From contig CAADGM010000019.1 in assembly GCA_900696535.1 (NCBI GenBank), forward strand, positions 1 to 41,479: DNA of 41,479 bases, given 5' to 3'. Shown here one piece after another: positions 1-10,557 of the stretch (position 1 is its first letter; every line of letters starts with the position of its first letter). This stretch comes from an uncultured Planctomycetota bacterium (GTDB lineage Bacteria > Planctomycetota > Phycisphaerae > UBA1845 > Fen-1342). A program made the translations under genes and the position numbers. The notes under the pieces are model-generated. The model was not told the DNA's origin. It was given only the letters and a program-made list of their open reading frames with translations, and did not search any database.

Positions 1-32
1 ACTTCGGGCGCGGCCACTCCGCGGATCCCGCG

Positions 33-61
33 TTGTCTTTTCCAGGCGCCAAACGTACGAT
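33..61 (+). promoter_or_regulatory. Putative sigma-70 promoter of the S1 gene
   Basis: TTGTCT at 33-38 and TACGAT at 56-61 are separated by 17 bases and lie about 45 bases upstream of the S1-domain gene start. The TACGAT runs into an AT-richer TACGATAAT stretch, which is unusual in this GC-rich window. The call rests on motif match and position only. Confidence 0.5.
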
Positions 62-105
62 AATCCCATTGTTCGCAGAAATGGCGGCCCCAGAAGAGCA
101 GCACC

Positions 106-1557
106 GTGTCCATCGACCCCCGTGACGTGAACGATGCGCAGATCGAGCGCGAAATGGCCCAGCAACTCGGCGAGGTGTCGCCCGAGGACCTCGCGCGTCT
201 GTCCGGCGCGACGCCCAAGACACACGACCCGACGCAGCGCGGCCGGGTGAACGGGCGCATCGTCAGCATCCACGGCAATGACGTCTTCGTCGACATCGGC
301 GGCAAGAGCGAGGCCGTCGTCTCGCTCGAGGAGTTCGACCCTGCCGAGCCCCCCGCTGTCGGGCAGGAGCTGAGCTTCGTCCCGCAGGGTTTCGACGCCG
401 AGTCCGGGCTGATGCGCCTGTCGCTGCGCGAGGCGCGCGTCCATGCCAACCTCGAGGCGCTCCGCGTCGGCGATGTCGTGCGGGCCAAGGTAACGGGGAG
501 CAACATCGGCGGGCTCGAGCTGCGCGTTCACGGCCTGCGCGGCTTCATGCCCATGAGCCAGGTCGACCTGGTCCGCCGGGAGGATTTCGCCTCTCACGTG
601 AATCACTGGCTCGAGTGCGAAGTGGTCGAGATCGACCGCAAGGGCAAGAACGTCGTGCTCAGCCGGCGTCGCGTGCTCGAGCGACAGCGCGAGGAGGATC
701 GCCAACAGCTTCGCTTCCAGCTCGCGGAGGGGCAGGTGCGCAAGGGCGTTGTGCGGCGTCTGGCCGACTTCGGGGCGTTCGTCGATCTGGGCGGCATCGA
801 CGGGCTGCTGCACGTCAGCGACATGAGCTACTCCCGAATCAACCACCCGTCGGAGATGCTCAAGGAAGGTGACGAGGTCGAGGTGAAGGTGATCAAGCTC
901 GACCTGGTCAAGGACCGCATCTCGCTCGGGCTCAAGCAGCTCGCCACCGATCCGTGGACGACGGTCGACGGCAAGTACCACCCCGGCGACACGGTCGACG
1001 GGAAGGTCACCCGGCTCATGGACTTCGGGGCCTTCGTCGAGATCGAGCCGGGCGTCGAGGGGCTGATCCCCGTCAGCGAAATGAGCTGGACCCAGCGGAT
1101 CATGCACCCCAAGGACATCCTCAAGCCCGGCGACGGCGTCCGTGTCGCGGTCCTGTCACTCGACCCGGCCAAGCGCAAGATCAGCCTGAGCCTCAAGGCA
1201 CTCACGCAGGATCCCTGGCTCACCGCGGCCGAGCGATACGTGCCCCAAACGCAGGTCAGCGGCGCCGTCACGCGAATCACGAACTTCGGCGCGTTCGTTC
1301 AGCTCGAAGAAGGCGTCGAGGGACTGATTCACATCTCCGAGCTGTCCAACCAGCGCGTGCGGGCGGTCAGCGACGTGGTCTCGCCCGGCCAGGTTGTTCA
1401 GGTGCGCGTGCTCGCGGTCGACACGGCGCAGCGCCGCATCGCGCTCTCGATGAAGCCCCTCGTCAGCGCAGCACCCACCGGCGAGCCCGAACCCGTCTCC
1501 CCAGCCAAGGCAGCCAAGAAGCGGAAGCGCGAGCTGCGCGGCGGTCTATCGTACTAG
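106..1557 (+). CDS. rpsA: 30S ribosomal protein S1-like protein with five S1 domains
   Basis: RNA-binding protein of the S1 family, expected to sit on the 30S subunit and help load mRNA for translation. Five S1 (OB-fold) repeats can be read at about residues 45-115, 119-185, 209-280, 294-365 and 380-450. The last three are the best conserved, each carrying a DFGAFV or NFGAFV core, a GL(L/I)xxS(D/E)(M/L) strand and a terminal ISL(G/S)LK-type strand. The tail is lysine/arginine rich. At 483 residues with five repeats it is shorter than the six-repeat E. coli S1. The start is GTG at 106, with a weak purine stretch (AGAAGAG) upstream; an ATG at 81 is out of frame. No rpsA partner such as cmk is visible in the window. 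It could instead be an S1-like accessory translation factor, but the repeat pattern favours ribosomal S1. Confidence 0.9.
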   Translation: MSIDPRDVNDAQIEREMAQQLGEVSPEDLARLSGATPKTHDPTQRGRVNGRIVSIHGNDVFVDIGGKSEAVVSLEEFDPAEPPAVGQELSFVPQGFDAESGLMRLSLREARVHANLEALRVGDVVRAKVTGSNIGGLELRVHGLRGFMPMSQVDLVRREDFASHVNHWLECEVVEIDRKGKNVVLSRRRVLERQREEDRQQLRFQLAEGQVRKGVVRRLADFGAFVDLGGIDGLLHVSDMSYSRINHPSEMLKEGDEVEVKVIKLDLVKDRISLGLKQLATDPWTTVDGKYHPGDTVDGKVTRLMDFGAFVEIEPGVEGLIPVSEMSWTQRIMHPKDILKPGDGVRVAVLSLDPAKRKISLSLKALTQDPWLTAAERYVPQTQVSGAVTRITNFGAFVQLEEGVEGLIHISELSNQRVRAVSDVVSPGQVVQVRVLAVDTAQRRIALSMKPLVSAAPTGEPEPVSPAKAAKKRKRELRGGLSY

Positions 1558-1681
1558 GGCGGTTTCGCAACGGAGAGCAGCGCCGAACCTCTGTGTCCGG
1601 CGACGAGCGCGGCCCCGTGTTCTCGTCGGATGCGGAGGCCCGATGCGACGCAGACCCGCGAACTCGCACAGATGCAGCCAC

Positions 1682-2518
1682 CTACCGCTTTGCGCTCTCG
1701 ACGGTCGGTGAGCTGGCGGCGGCGGCGGCCGGCGCGAATCGTCCCAGACCCAGCAACCGGGCCGCGTTCTCGCCGGCCCACGCCCGGAAGTCGCCGGGCG
1801 CCACGGCTCGCCGAACTTCATCGATCAGGCTGACCACCTTGGCGGTGTGCGCGTCCTCGAGCGCGAGGGCGTCGCTGCCGAAGAGCAGCCGCCCGACGCC
1901 GAAGTCGCGCACCGCGGCCGCGACGTCGGCGGCGGAGAAGTAAGCCGTGTCGAGGTAGAGCAGCGCGCTCTGCCGACCGAGCGCGCTGCGCAGCGCCTCG
2001 CGCGCCTGGTAGCGCAGCTCGTCTCCCGGCTCAGCGTGGCAGATCACGACGGGCAGGCGCGGATAGCGCTGCGCCAGCTCGAAGATCCGCGCCGGCGTCA
2101 GCCGCACGCCGCGCCGCACGTGGAAGAAGAGGGGCTTGCCCAACCGGTCGAGCGTGGACAGGCAGCGGAGCAAGGCCGCTTCCGCCGGCTCACCGGCCAC
2201 CTCCGCGCACGAGACCACCGCGCCGGCGAACGGTGCCTGCGTGAGCGCCCCGGCCAGCGTGTAGAAGCTGCTGTCCAGGCGGCCCGGTCGAACGCGGTAA
2301 AGCGGCAGCAGCCTGGGGTGGGCCGCGCAGGCCGCCAGGCAGTCGCCGTTGGCTTCGACTTCGTCGCGGTCCGGCCCGCCGGCCGACTTCGGCGCGGCAT
2401 CACGATTCGACACCAGCACGTGGTCGATCCCGGCGAGAGCCGCGTAGCGAGCGACGCGCGGCGGCGGGGAGGCCCGGCCGCCGGACATGGCAATGTGTGC
2501 GTGCACGTCCACGAACAT
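1682..2518 (-). CDS. Amidohydrolase-family metal-dependent hydrolase
   Basis: TIM-barrel metal hydrolase of the amidohydrolase superfamily (Amidohydro_2/TatD-like). The metal-ligand pattern is present: the HxH motif at H6/H8 (DVHAHIA), H133 on a later strand (FFHVRRG), H161 (VICHAEPG) and the C-terminal aspartate D216 (LLFGSDAL). Length (278 residues) suits a compact single-barrel member. The start ATG has a GGAGAA site nine bases upstream. No signal peptide is seen, so it is probably cytoplasmic. It runs convergently to the S1 gene and divergently from the aminotransferase gene, so it looks monocistronic. The C-terminal tail (alanine/serine rich) is probably unstructured. The substrate cannot be deduced; uncharacterised planctomycete homologues are usually annotated only as amidohydrolase. 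Confidence 0.85.
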   Translation of the reverse strand: MFVDVHAHIAMSGGRASPPPRVARYAALAGIDHVLVSNRDAAPKSAGGPDRDEVEANGDCLAACAAHPRLLPLYRVRPGRLDSSFYTLAGALTQAPFAGAVVSCAEVAGEPAEAALLRCLSTLDRLGKPLFFHVRRGVRLTPARIFELAQRYPRLPVVICHAEPGDELRYQAREALRSALGRQSALLYLDTAYFSAADVAAAVRDFGVGRLLFGSDALALEDAHTAKVVSLIDEVRRAVAPGDFRAWAGENAARLLGLGRFAPAAAAASSPTVESAKR

Positions 2519-2717
2519 GGCGTGGTTCTCCGGCTACTCGATAAGTCGGACCGTGGCCGCCGGGCGCTCATTTCGAGGCGGCGCGGCGGTGGATGGGAGC
2601 CGGTTGTAAGCCGTCGCTGGGGCGCATAAGTCGCGTGCAGAGTCCGATCTACCGGTCGGGGGTACGTGCGAAGGTGGCGTGAGCGCGGCGCTGTGCCGGC
2701 GCGGCGGCTGACCTCGG

Positions 2718-2746
2718 TTGACGCCCTCCGGATCGCCCTGTACGGT
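2718..2746 (+). promoter_or_regulatory. Putative promoter for the aminotransferase-pckA operon
   Basis: TTGACG at 2718-2723 is a near-perfect -35 box and is followed after 17 bases by TACGGT at 2741-2746, a weak -10. It lies about 70 bases upstream of the aminotransferase ATG. Motif evidence only. Confidence 0.4.
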
Positions 2747-2813
2747 TATGGTCCTTCCCCCGGCCGGAGCGGCCGCGAGGTCGCCGGGGCCGACGACTGA
2801 GGAACCCAACATC

Positions 2814-4027
2814 ATGAGTTTGAGTGCAATTGGTCGCTCGATCAGCGAATCGGCCACGCTGAAGCTGAACGAGCTGGCGGCCCTGTTGAAGGCCAAGGGC
2901 GAGCCGGTCATCCACCTCGGGGGCGGCGAGCCAAAGAGCAAGCCGCCGCTCGACGCGCTGGTCGCGGCGGCGGCGCTGCTAAACAGCGGCGAAATCCGCT
3001 ACACGCCGGCGGACGGCATCCCCGCGCTCAAGAAGGCGATCATCCGCTACACGGAGGAGCGGTACGGTCACCACGTGGAGCCGGAGAACGTGATCTGCTC
3101 TGGCGGGGCCAAGCAGGCCATCATGGTCGCGCTCCAGGCCATCCTGAACCCGGGTGACGAGGTCGTCTTCCCGGCGCCGTACTGGGTGAGCTACCCGGAG
3201 ATGTGCAAGCTCTGCGCTGCCACGCCGGTTGCGGTCGTCCCGGAGAACGGCTCGTTCTACCCGCGGCTGAAGGACATCGAGCAGGCCGTCGGCTCGAGCA
3301 CCAAGTGCATCATCATCAACAGCCCGAACAATCCCTCCGGCGCGGTCTACCCGGAGGAGTTCATCGCCGCGGTCGTCGAGTTCTGCGAGAAGCGCGACAT
3401 CTATCTGATCATGGATGACATCTACCAGCGCCTCATCTTCGACGGCCGCAAGCCCACGAGCTGCTACCGCCACGCCCGCAACAAGACCGAGACAAGCAAG
3501 CTGATCGTGGTCAACGGCGTGTCGAAGCAGTACGCGATGACCGGCTTCCGGCTCGGCTGGGCCCTGGCCAACAAGCAGCTCATCGCCGCCATGACCAACA
3601 TCCAGTCGCACCAGACCTCGGGGCCGTCGGTGCTGGTCCAGCAGGCGGCCGCCGCAGCGCTCCAGGGCGTGCAGTCGAGCGTGGACGCGCTGCGGCTGAC
3701 GCTGGAGAACAACCGCAACGTGCTGCTGAACCGGCTGGGCACGATGAAGGGGATTCACATTCAGAAGCCGGACGGGACGTTCTACGCCTTCATCGACTTC
3801 AGCCACTACGACAAGGACTCGACCCGTTTGGCCCGGCTGCTCCTGGGCAAGGTGCGCGTCGCGGTCGTGCCCGGCGTGGAGTTCGGCATGGAGGGTTACC
3901 TGCGGATCAGCTACTGCGGCGGCACCTCGGAGATCATCGAGGGCATCGACCGCATCAAGTGGGCCCTGGACCCCGATGCCCCGAACGAGATCTACATCGG
4001 CGATCGCCGCCGGGTGAGGGACTGGCT

Positions 4028-4031
<4 letters not shown>
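2814..4031 (+). CDS. aspC: Class I PLP-dependent aspartate aminotransferase
   Basis: Transaminase predicted to interconvert aspartate and 2-oxoglutarate with oxaloacetate and glutamate, in the cytoplasm. Fold-type I hallmarks are visible: the substrate loop (LGGGEPKSKPP), the cofactor strand PNNPSGAVYP, the tyrosine-bearing DDIYQRL segment and the PLP lysine K238 in VSKQYAMTGFRLGW, followed by the C-terminal RISYCGG arginine motif. The 405-residue length matches class I-gamma aspartate aminotransferases. I chose ATG 2814 because homology begins there and GAGGA lies ten bases upstream; an in-frame TTG at 2718 would add an unsupported extension. The stop overlaps the next gene's start by four bases (ATGA), so translation is likely coupled to PEP carboxykinase. 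Prephenate aminotransferase activity is possible in this subgroup and cannot be excluded by eye. Confidence 0.9.
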
Positions 4032-5680
<1,649 letters not shown>

Positions 5681-5742
5681 TCTCGGCGGCGTCGAACCTC
5701 CGCGTCCAGTGAAGTCGGCCTACGGCGCGGCACGTGGACCAC

Positions 5743-6813
5743 CTACCGCCCAGCCAGCGCGGCCCGCATGGCTTCGACCTGCTCGCGCAGCGCGTCGAGC
5801 TGCGACTGCAAGGCGTCGATCTCGGCGTCCTTCTCGGCCCGCAGCTCGCGCAGGGCCTCGACGAACAGGGCCGTCGTCCCACGCTCGGTTACCAGCTTGG
5901 TGCCGTCGTCATCCTGCTCGACCCGCTCCGGGAAGACGCGCTCGACCTGCTGCGCGACCAGGCCGATCTGCGGGCCGGCCAGGGCCAACCCGCTTTGCAG
6001 CGCCGCCGGCGTGTACTCGAACGTGAAGCCCTGGAGCTGGAGGACGCGCTCCAACGCGCCGCGCAGCGGCCGGATGTTCTGCTTGGCCCGCTCGTCGCTG
6101 AGCACGGTCCACGAACCGCCGCCGGGCTTGGCCGCGGACCCGTTGCACACCAGCGCGATCGACGTCGTGTTGCCGTAGTTGATCGCCACCCGCTGGCTGA
6201 CCGAGACCGGCCCCTGGAACACCCCGGCCATTCCGCCGGCGTCGGCCACCGCGTACAGCGCGATGCCGGAAGCTGACTTGGCCGCGACGCCGACCGAGCT
6301 GACCGACTCGCCCATGACGGCGCCGCCGCTGTCGTTCTTGATCTTGAAGCTCGTGAAGAGCGCATTCTGCGCCTCGTCGATGGGCAGGCTCAGGCCGGCC
6401 GCCTTGTAGGCCAGGATCGCGTACGGCGTCGGCGTCAGTTCCTGGCGGGGATTCAGCTTGGTGTAGCTGGCGTCCGACCGGTCACTATTCGATACGCTCC
6501 CGGGCCGGACCGAGATCTCGATCCACCGCGGCCCGATGCTGTAAATCGGCGCGATCTCGATGCGCGCCGTGAAAAGGCCGTCGTTAATGGGATGGTCGTC
6601 TGCATAGGTCGTCGAGATCGGCACATCGCTGTAGAGCGTCGGGAAAACGCGAAAACGCAGGTCGTACAAGCCGCTCACCGCCGAGCCGTTCTGCTCGAGC
6701 CGGCCCTGGTACGTGTAGTGGGTCGAATCGGCGAGCGCTTTGGACTCAATCAGGCCGGCAAACGCTGCGAGCGACACGGCCAGGCACACGGCACACTGGA
6801 AACGCTGGATCAC
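5743..6813 (-). CDS. Secreted protein with C-terminal peptidase S74 chaperone domain
   Basis: 356 residues. An N-terminal signal peptide (about 1-28, ending SKALA) is followed by a beta-rich region starting with HYTYQGRLEQNG, a motif common in bacterial tail-fibre-like exported proteins. A glycine/alanine-rich repeat region follows at about 165-235. The C-terminal intramolecular chaperone domain of the S74 family has S239 and K244 in the SDERAKQNI signature, matching the Ser-Lys dyad that self-cleaves in phage tailspike chaperones. A final coiled coil spans about 315-352. The start is GTG at 6813, chosen because GAGGAG lies eight bases upstream and the signal peptide begins there; a longer frame reaching 7041 adds a non-homologous extension. 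The protein probably trimerises at the surface. The exported passenger's role is unknown. No phage genes lie nearby. Confidence 0.85.
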   Translation of the reverse strand: MIQRFQCAVCLAVSLAAFAGLIESKALADSTHYTYQGRLEQNGSAVSGLYDLRFRVFPTLYSDVPISTTYADDHPINDGLFTARIEIAPIYSIGPRWIEISVRPGSVSNSDRSDASYTKLNPRQELTPTPYAILAYKAAGLSLPIDEAQNALFTSFKIKNDSGGAVMGESVSSVGVAAKSASGIALYAVADAGGMAGVFQGPVSVSQRVAINYGNTTSIALVCNGSAAKPGGGSWTVLSDERAKQNIRPLRGALERVLQLQGFTFEYTPAALQSGLALAGPQIGLVAQQVERVFPERVEQDDDGTKLVTERGTTALFVEALRELRAEKDAEIDALQSQLDALREQVEAMRAALAGR

Positions 6814-6965
6814 GGGCAGGCTCCTCGGGTTCACGGGCCGCGACGGCCGGGCCGGGCCGCACCGCGCGGCACCGGAGGGTGGTTCGCCCACCGACGGGTC
6901 CGAAGCACCCAACGTTGCCACCCCCAGGCGGGCGCAAATCTCCCAGGGCTGGGTTGGCCGGTCGC

Positions 6966-6971
6966 TATACT
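6966..6971 (+). promoter_or_regulatory. Possible -10 element upstream of the ECF sigma gene
   Basis: TATACT lies about 50 bases before the GTG start of the sigma factor gene and is the best -10 match in the divergent intergenic region 6814-7019. I could not find a convincing -35 box at the usual spacing, so this remains weak. Confidence 0.3.
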
Positions 6972-7019
6972 GCACGCGCCCGGACTGCGGACCGGGCTGG
7001 CGCCGCTGGGAGTCCTGCC

Positions 7020-7595
7020 GTGAGCGAGCCGGGCAATCCAAACGTCACACTCCTGCTGGCCGAGATGCGGGCCGGCAACCCCACCGCGCTCGAGCGGCTC
7101 CTGCCGATCGTCTATGACGAGCTTCGGCGCCTGGCGGGGAGCGTCTTCCGCGGGCAGCCGGAGGATCACACGCTTCAGCCGACCGCCCTGGTGCACGAGG
7201 TCTTCCTGCGCCTGGCCGGACGGGACGAACTGGCCTTCAACGACCGGCAGCACTTCTTCCGCGTCGCCGCCCAGGCCATGCGGCAGCTCCTGACGGACCA
7301 CGCCCGGGCCGCGCGCGCCCAGCGCCGCGGCGGGGATCGGGAGCGCGTCTTCCTCGACTCCGGCGTGGCCGCGCAGCCGAGCGACGAGTTCGACGTAATA
7401 GCCCTGGACGACGCTCTGACCCGCCTCGCGGCGCTGGACGAGCGGCAGGGCCGCATCGTCGAGCTGCGCTTCCTGGCCGGTCTCTCGGTGGACGACACGG
7501 CCGCCGCGCTGGGCGTCTCGCCCCGGACAGTCGAGCTGGACTCGCGGCTGGCCCGGGCCTGGTTGCGCCGCGCGCTGGCGGAGCACGTTGAGTGA
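7020..7595 (+). CDS. ECF-type RNA polymerase sigma factor
   Basis: 191-residue extracytoplasmic-function sigma factor of the planctomycete/acidobacterial type often found beside protein kinases. Region 2 is at about residues 18-95, with DELRRLAG, the promoter-melting segment LQPTALVHEVFLRL and FFRVAAQAMRQLL. A charged linker (ARAAR-QRRGGDRER) follows. Region 4 is at about 130-185, with the helix-turn-helix LSVDDTAAALGVSPRTVEL and a terminal RLARAWLRR helix. The start is GTG at 7020, with GGGAG seven bases upstream; the longer in-frame extension to 6879 lacks homology. It lies about 100 bases ahead of a Ser/Thr kinase gene on the same strand, so the two probably form one signalling unit. No anti-sigma factor is visible; control may be by phosphorylation, which is inference. 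Confidence 0.93.
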   Translation: MSEPGNPNVTLLLAEMRAGNPTALERLLPIVYDELRRLAGSVFRGQPEDHTLQPTALVHEVFLRLAGRDELAFNDRQHFFRVAAQAMRQLLTDHARAARAQRRGGDRERVFLDSGVAAQPSDEFDVIALDDALTRLAALDERQGRIVELRFLAGLSVDDTAAALGVSPRTVELDSRLARAWLRRALAEHVE

Positions 7596-7697
7596 ACTGG
7601 ACCGTTGCCCCGCCCGAAAGGGGCACGGCCGCGCGCAGGCTGCCGCGCCGCTTCGGTGCGGCGACCTGATCGCGCACAACTGCGGGCTCGAGTACCC

Positions 7698-10511
7698 ATG
7701 AACTCAGACGTCTTCCAACGCGTCCGCGAGCTGTTCCACGTGGCTTGCGAGCTTCCGCCCGGGGAGCGAGCCGCGTACCTGGACTCGGCCTGTGCCGACC
7801 CCGGCTTGCGGCGCGAGGTCGAAGCGCTGCTGGGAGCCGACTCCGGCCAGCAGGGGTTGCTCACCCCGGCGGCCCTGCCCCTCGGTGAGCGGCTTATCCG
7901 CCGATCGCTCGCGACCCTGGCGCCGGAGGCCCCACCCGAACGCATCGGCGGCTACCGGCTCGTGGAGCGGCTCGGCGCGGGCGGCATGGGCGAGGTCTTC
8001 GCCGCGGAGCAGGAGCGGCCTCGGCGCCGGGTCGCGCTGAAGCTCATGCGGCCGGGGCTGGTCAGCGCGGCGGCCCAGCGGCGATTCACGCTCGAGGCGG
8101 AAGTGCTCGGCCGGCTCGAGCACGAGAACATCGCGAGAATCTTCGAGGCCGGCGTGGATCGCAGCGGCGGGCACGAGCGGCCGTACCTGGTGATGGAGTT
8201 CGTGTCCGGGCTGCCGCTCACCCGGCACGCTGACACGGCCCGGCTCGACCGCCGCGCCCGCGTCGCGCTGCTTGCCGGCGTGTGCGACGGCGTGCAGCAC
8301 GCTCACCAGCGCGGCGTGATCCACCGCGATCTGAAGCCCGCGAACATCCTCGTCACGGCCGAGGGCACGCCGAAAATCCTGGACTTCGGCATCGCCCGGA
8401 CGGTGGACGAGCCCGCGAACCTCACGCTCGAGCACGGACCGGAGGCGATCATCGGGACGCTCGCCTACATGAGCCCCGAGCAGGTGCTGGGCCGGCGCGA
8501 CGAGATCGATACCCGCTGCGACGTGTACAGCCTCGGCGTGATTCTCTTCGAGCTGCTGACCGGGCGACTGCCCTACGACCTGGCCGGGCAGTCCATCGCC
8601 CAGGCCGCCCGACTCATCACGGAGGGCCCGCTCCCGCGCATCGGGACCGAGCACCGCGCGCTGCGCGGCGATCTGGAAACGATCGTCCTGAAGGCGCTCC
8701 AGCGCGACCGAGCGCGACGCTACGGGTCGCCCGCTGAGCTCGCGGCCGACTTGCGCCGCCACCTCTCGGGCGAGCCCATTCTCGCGCGGGCGGACTCGGC
8801 CTGGTACGTCCTGAGCCGTCAGCTCGCCCGGCACCGCCTGGCGGCATCGCTGGGGGCCGGTGGCCTCGTGGTCCTCGCCGGCAGTGTCGTCGCCCTGGCG
8901 ATCTCGTACGGACGGCAGGCCACACTCCTCACCCAGGCCCACGAAGCCCGCAACGCGGAGGCCGCGGCGCGGGTCGCGGCCGAAACGCAGGCCGGCAAGG
9001 CCGCCGCGATCAGTTCCTTCGTCGAGCGAATGCTCACCGCGGCCGACGCGGAGGCGACGGACAAGCCCGACGTGACCGTCCGCGAGATCCTCGATGACGC
9101 GGCCGGTGAGATCGAGGGGGGCTCACTGGCCGGCCAGCCAGACGTGGAAGCCGCGGTTCGCCTGATGCTCGGGACAGCCTACCGCTCGCTCGGGCTGGTG
9201 GCGCCGGCGGAGCAGCATCTCTCGCGCGCGCTGGAGCAGAGCGCCGCGCTGCACGGCGAGGAGTCCTACGAGTACGCCACCGCGGCCAACGAGCTGGCCG
9301 GTCTGTACGTCACGCTGAGCCGGCTCGACGAAGCGGAGGCACTGCGGCGCCGGGCGCTCGAGCTGATCCGGTCGCTGCGCGGCGAGCGGAGTCCGCAGTA
9401 TGTCATGGCGCTCGACGGCGTGGCCGAGACGCTCCGCCAGCGGGCTCGGTACGATGAGGCGATCGCGCTCTACCGCCAGGCCCTGGCCGCCAGCGACGAG
9501 CCGGCGCGCGCCGACACGCGCGAGCGGGCGTTCACGCTCGTGAGCTTGGGCAGTTGCCTCAACGCCACGCGGGACTTCGATGGTGCCGAAGTCGCCTACC
9601 GCGAAGCGCTGGACATCTTCGTCCGAACGAAAGGGCGGCAATGCGCCGACGCCGCCGTGGTGATCGGCCGGCTCGGCATCGTCAGCATGAATCGCGGAGA
9701 CAAGGAAGAAGCGGCGTCGCTGATGCGGGAGGCGGTCGACCTGCTCCGAGCGGTCCTGCCCGCAGACCACCCGCGCCTGGCCGAGACGCGCCAGAACCTC
9801 GCGATCGCCCTTCAGGAGTCCGACCCCGCCGAGGCCGAGGCGCTCTACCGCGCGGCGCTCGAAACGTACCGGGAGAAGTTCGGACCGGAGAGCCGGCAGG
9901 TCGCCGACACGCTCCAGAACCTCGCGGTCCTGCTGCGCAAGCGCGGCAATCTCGACGAGGCCCTGCGGCTGTACACCGAGGCGCTTCGGCTCCACCGGCT
10001 CCTGCTCGAGCCGAACCACCCGCGCCTGGCGATCACGCTGATGTCGCTGGGCAATCTACACATGACCCGCGACGACTACGCCGCGGCCGAGCCGCTGGTG
10101 CGCGAGGCTTTCGAGATTCGCCAGGCACGCCTGCCTGAGAGCCACCCGGACCGTATGTACGCGACGTGCATCCTGGGGCAGATCCTTCTGCGCCTCGGAC
10201 GGGCGGCAGAGGCCGAGCCACTCGCGCAGGACTGCCTCCGCTGTCGCACGACGTACCTGCGCCCAGACGATCCGACCCTCCCGACCGCGCAGGCCCAGCT
10301 TGGCTCAACGCTGCTCGCCCTGGGCCGGCTGGACGAGGCCGAGCCGCTTCTGCTGCAAGCCTACGCCACGATCCGCAGCGACCCCCGCGCTCCCACGCGG
10401 AGTCGCCAGATCATCATCGACGAGTTGACTCGACTCTACGAGGCACTCGGGCAGCCGGAGGAAGCCGCGTGCTGGCGCGAAACTTCCGCCGAAGTGCAAC
10501 CGGCGGAGTGA
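7698..10511 (+). CDS. Membrane Ser/Thr protein kinase with TPR sensor/effector region
   Basis: 937-residue Hanks-type kinase. An N-terminal helical segment (about 1-60, with a PPGERAAYLDSAC core) is shared by many planctomycete kinases of this class. The kinase domain runs from about 83 to 350: glycine loop LGAGGMGEVF, VALK lysine strand, catalytic HRDLKPAN with H209 and D211, DFGIA, and the activation segment GTLAYMSPEQ. A single transmembrane segment follows at about 381-405 (VVLAGSVVALAISYG). The rest, about 430-930, is a long array of tetratricopeptide repeats of the kinesin-light-chain type (A..A..L...AL...... spacing). ATG 7698 is chosen because homology begins there; a further 31 codons upstream are unsupported. 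Preceded by the ECF sigma gene, it probably senses or scaffolds through its TPR domain and may phosphorylate that sigma factor. All catalytic residues appear intact. Confidence 0.93.
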   Translation: MNSDVFQRVRELFHVACELPPGERAAYLDSACADPGLRREVEALLGADSGQQGLLTPAALPLGERLIRRSLATLAPEAPPERIGGYRLVERLGAGGMGEVFAAEQERPRRRVALKLMRPGLVSAAAQRRFTLEAEVLGRLEHENIARIFEAGVDRSGGHERPYLVMEFVSGLPLTRHADTARLDRRARVALLAGVCDGVQHAHQRGVIHRDLKPANILVTAEGTPKILDFGIARTVDEPANLTLEHGPEAIIGTLAYMSPEQVLGRRDEIDTRCDVYSLGVILFELLTGRLPYDLAGQSIAQAARLITEGPLPRIGTEHRALRGDLETIVLKALQRDRARRYGSPAELAADLRRHLSGEPILARADSAWYVLSRQLARHRLAASLGAGGLVVLAGSVVALAISYGRQATLLTQAHEARNAEAAARVAAETQAGKAAAISSFVERMLTAADAEATDKPDVTVREILDDAAGEIEGGSLAGQPDVEAAVRLMLGTAYRSLGLVAPAEQHLSRALEQSAALHGEESYEYATAANELAGLYVTLSRLDEAEALRRRALELIRSLRGERSPQYVMALDGVAETLRQRARYDEAIALYRQALAASDEPARADTRERAFTLVSLGSCLNATRDFDGAEVAYREALDIFVRTKGRQCADAAVVIGRLGIVSMNRGDKEEAASLMREAVDLLRAVLPADHPRLAETRQNLAIALQESDPAEAEALYRAALETYREKFGPESRQVADTLQNLAVLLRKRGNLDEALRLYTEALRLHRLLLEPNHPRLAITLMSLGNLHMTRDDYAAAEPLVREAFEIRQARLPESHPDRMYATCILGQILLRLGRAAEAEPLAQDCLRCRTTYLRPDDPTLPTAQAQLGSTLLALGRLDEAEPLLLQAYATIRSDPRAPTRSRQIIIDELTRLYEALGQPEEAACWRETSAEVQPAE

Positions 10512-10527
10512 GGCCGGCCAGCCGGCC
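10512..10527. terminator. GC-rich hairpin after the kinase gene
   Basis: GGCCGGC, CA, GCCGGCC forms a perfect seven-base-pair inverted repeat directly after the kinase stop codon, between convergent genes. There is no T-tract on either strand, so intrinsic termination is uncertain; it may instead protect the transcript end. A run of CGGCG-type units follows it. Confidence 0.3.
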
Positions 10528-10557
10528 CGGCGCGGCGCGGCGCGGCGTCGGGCGCAC

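Noticed and set aside
2979-3806. 275-codon open frame antisense to the aminotransferase
   Set aside because: Arginine/valine/leucine-rich product with no domain, fully inside a well-supported gene; typical antisense frame produced by high GC at third positions.
5743-6813. S74 protein as evidence of a prophage
   Set aside because: It has a signal peptide, and no capsid, terminase, integrase or lysis genes are near; the neighbours are housekeeping and signalling genes.
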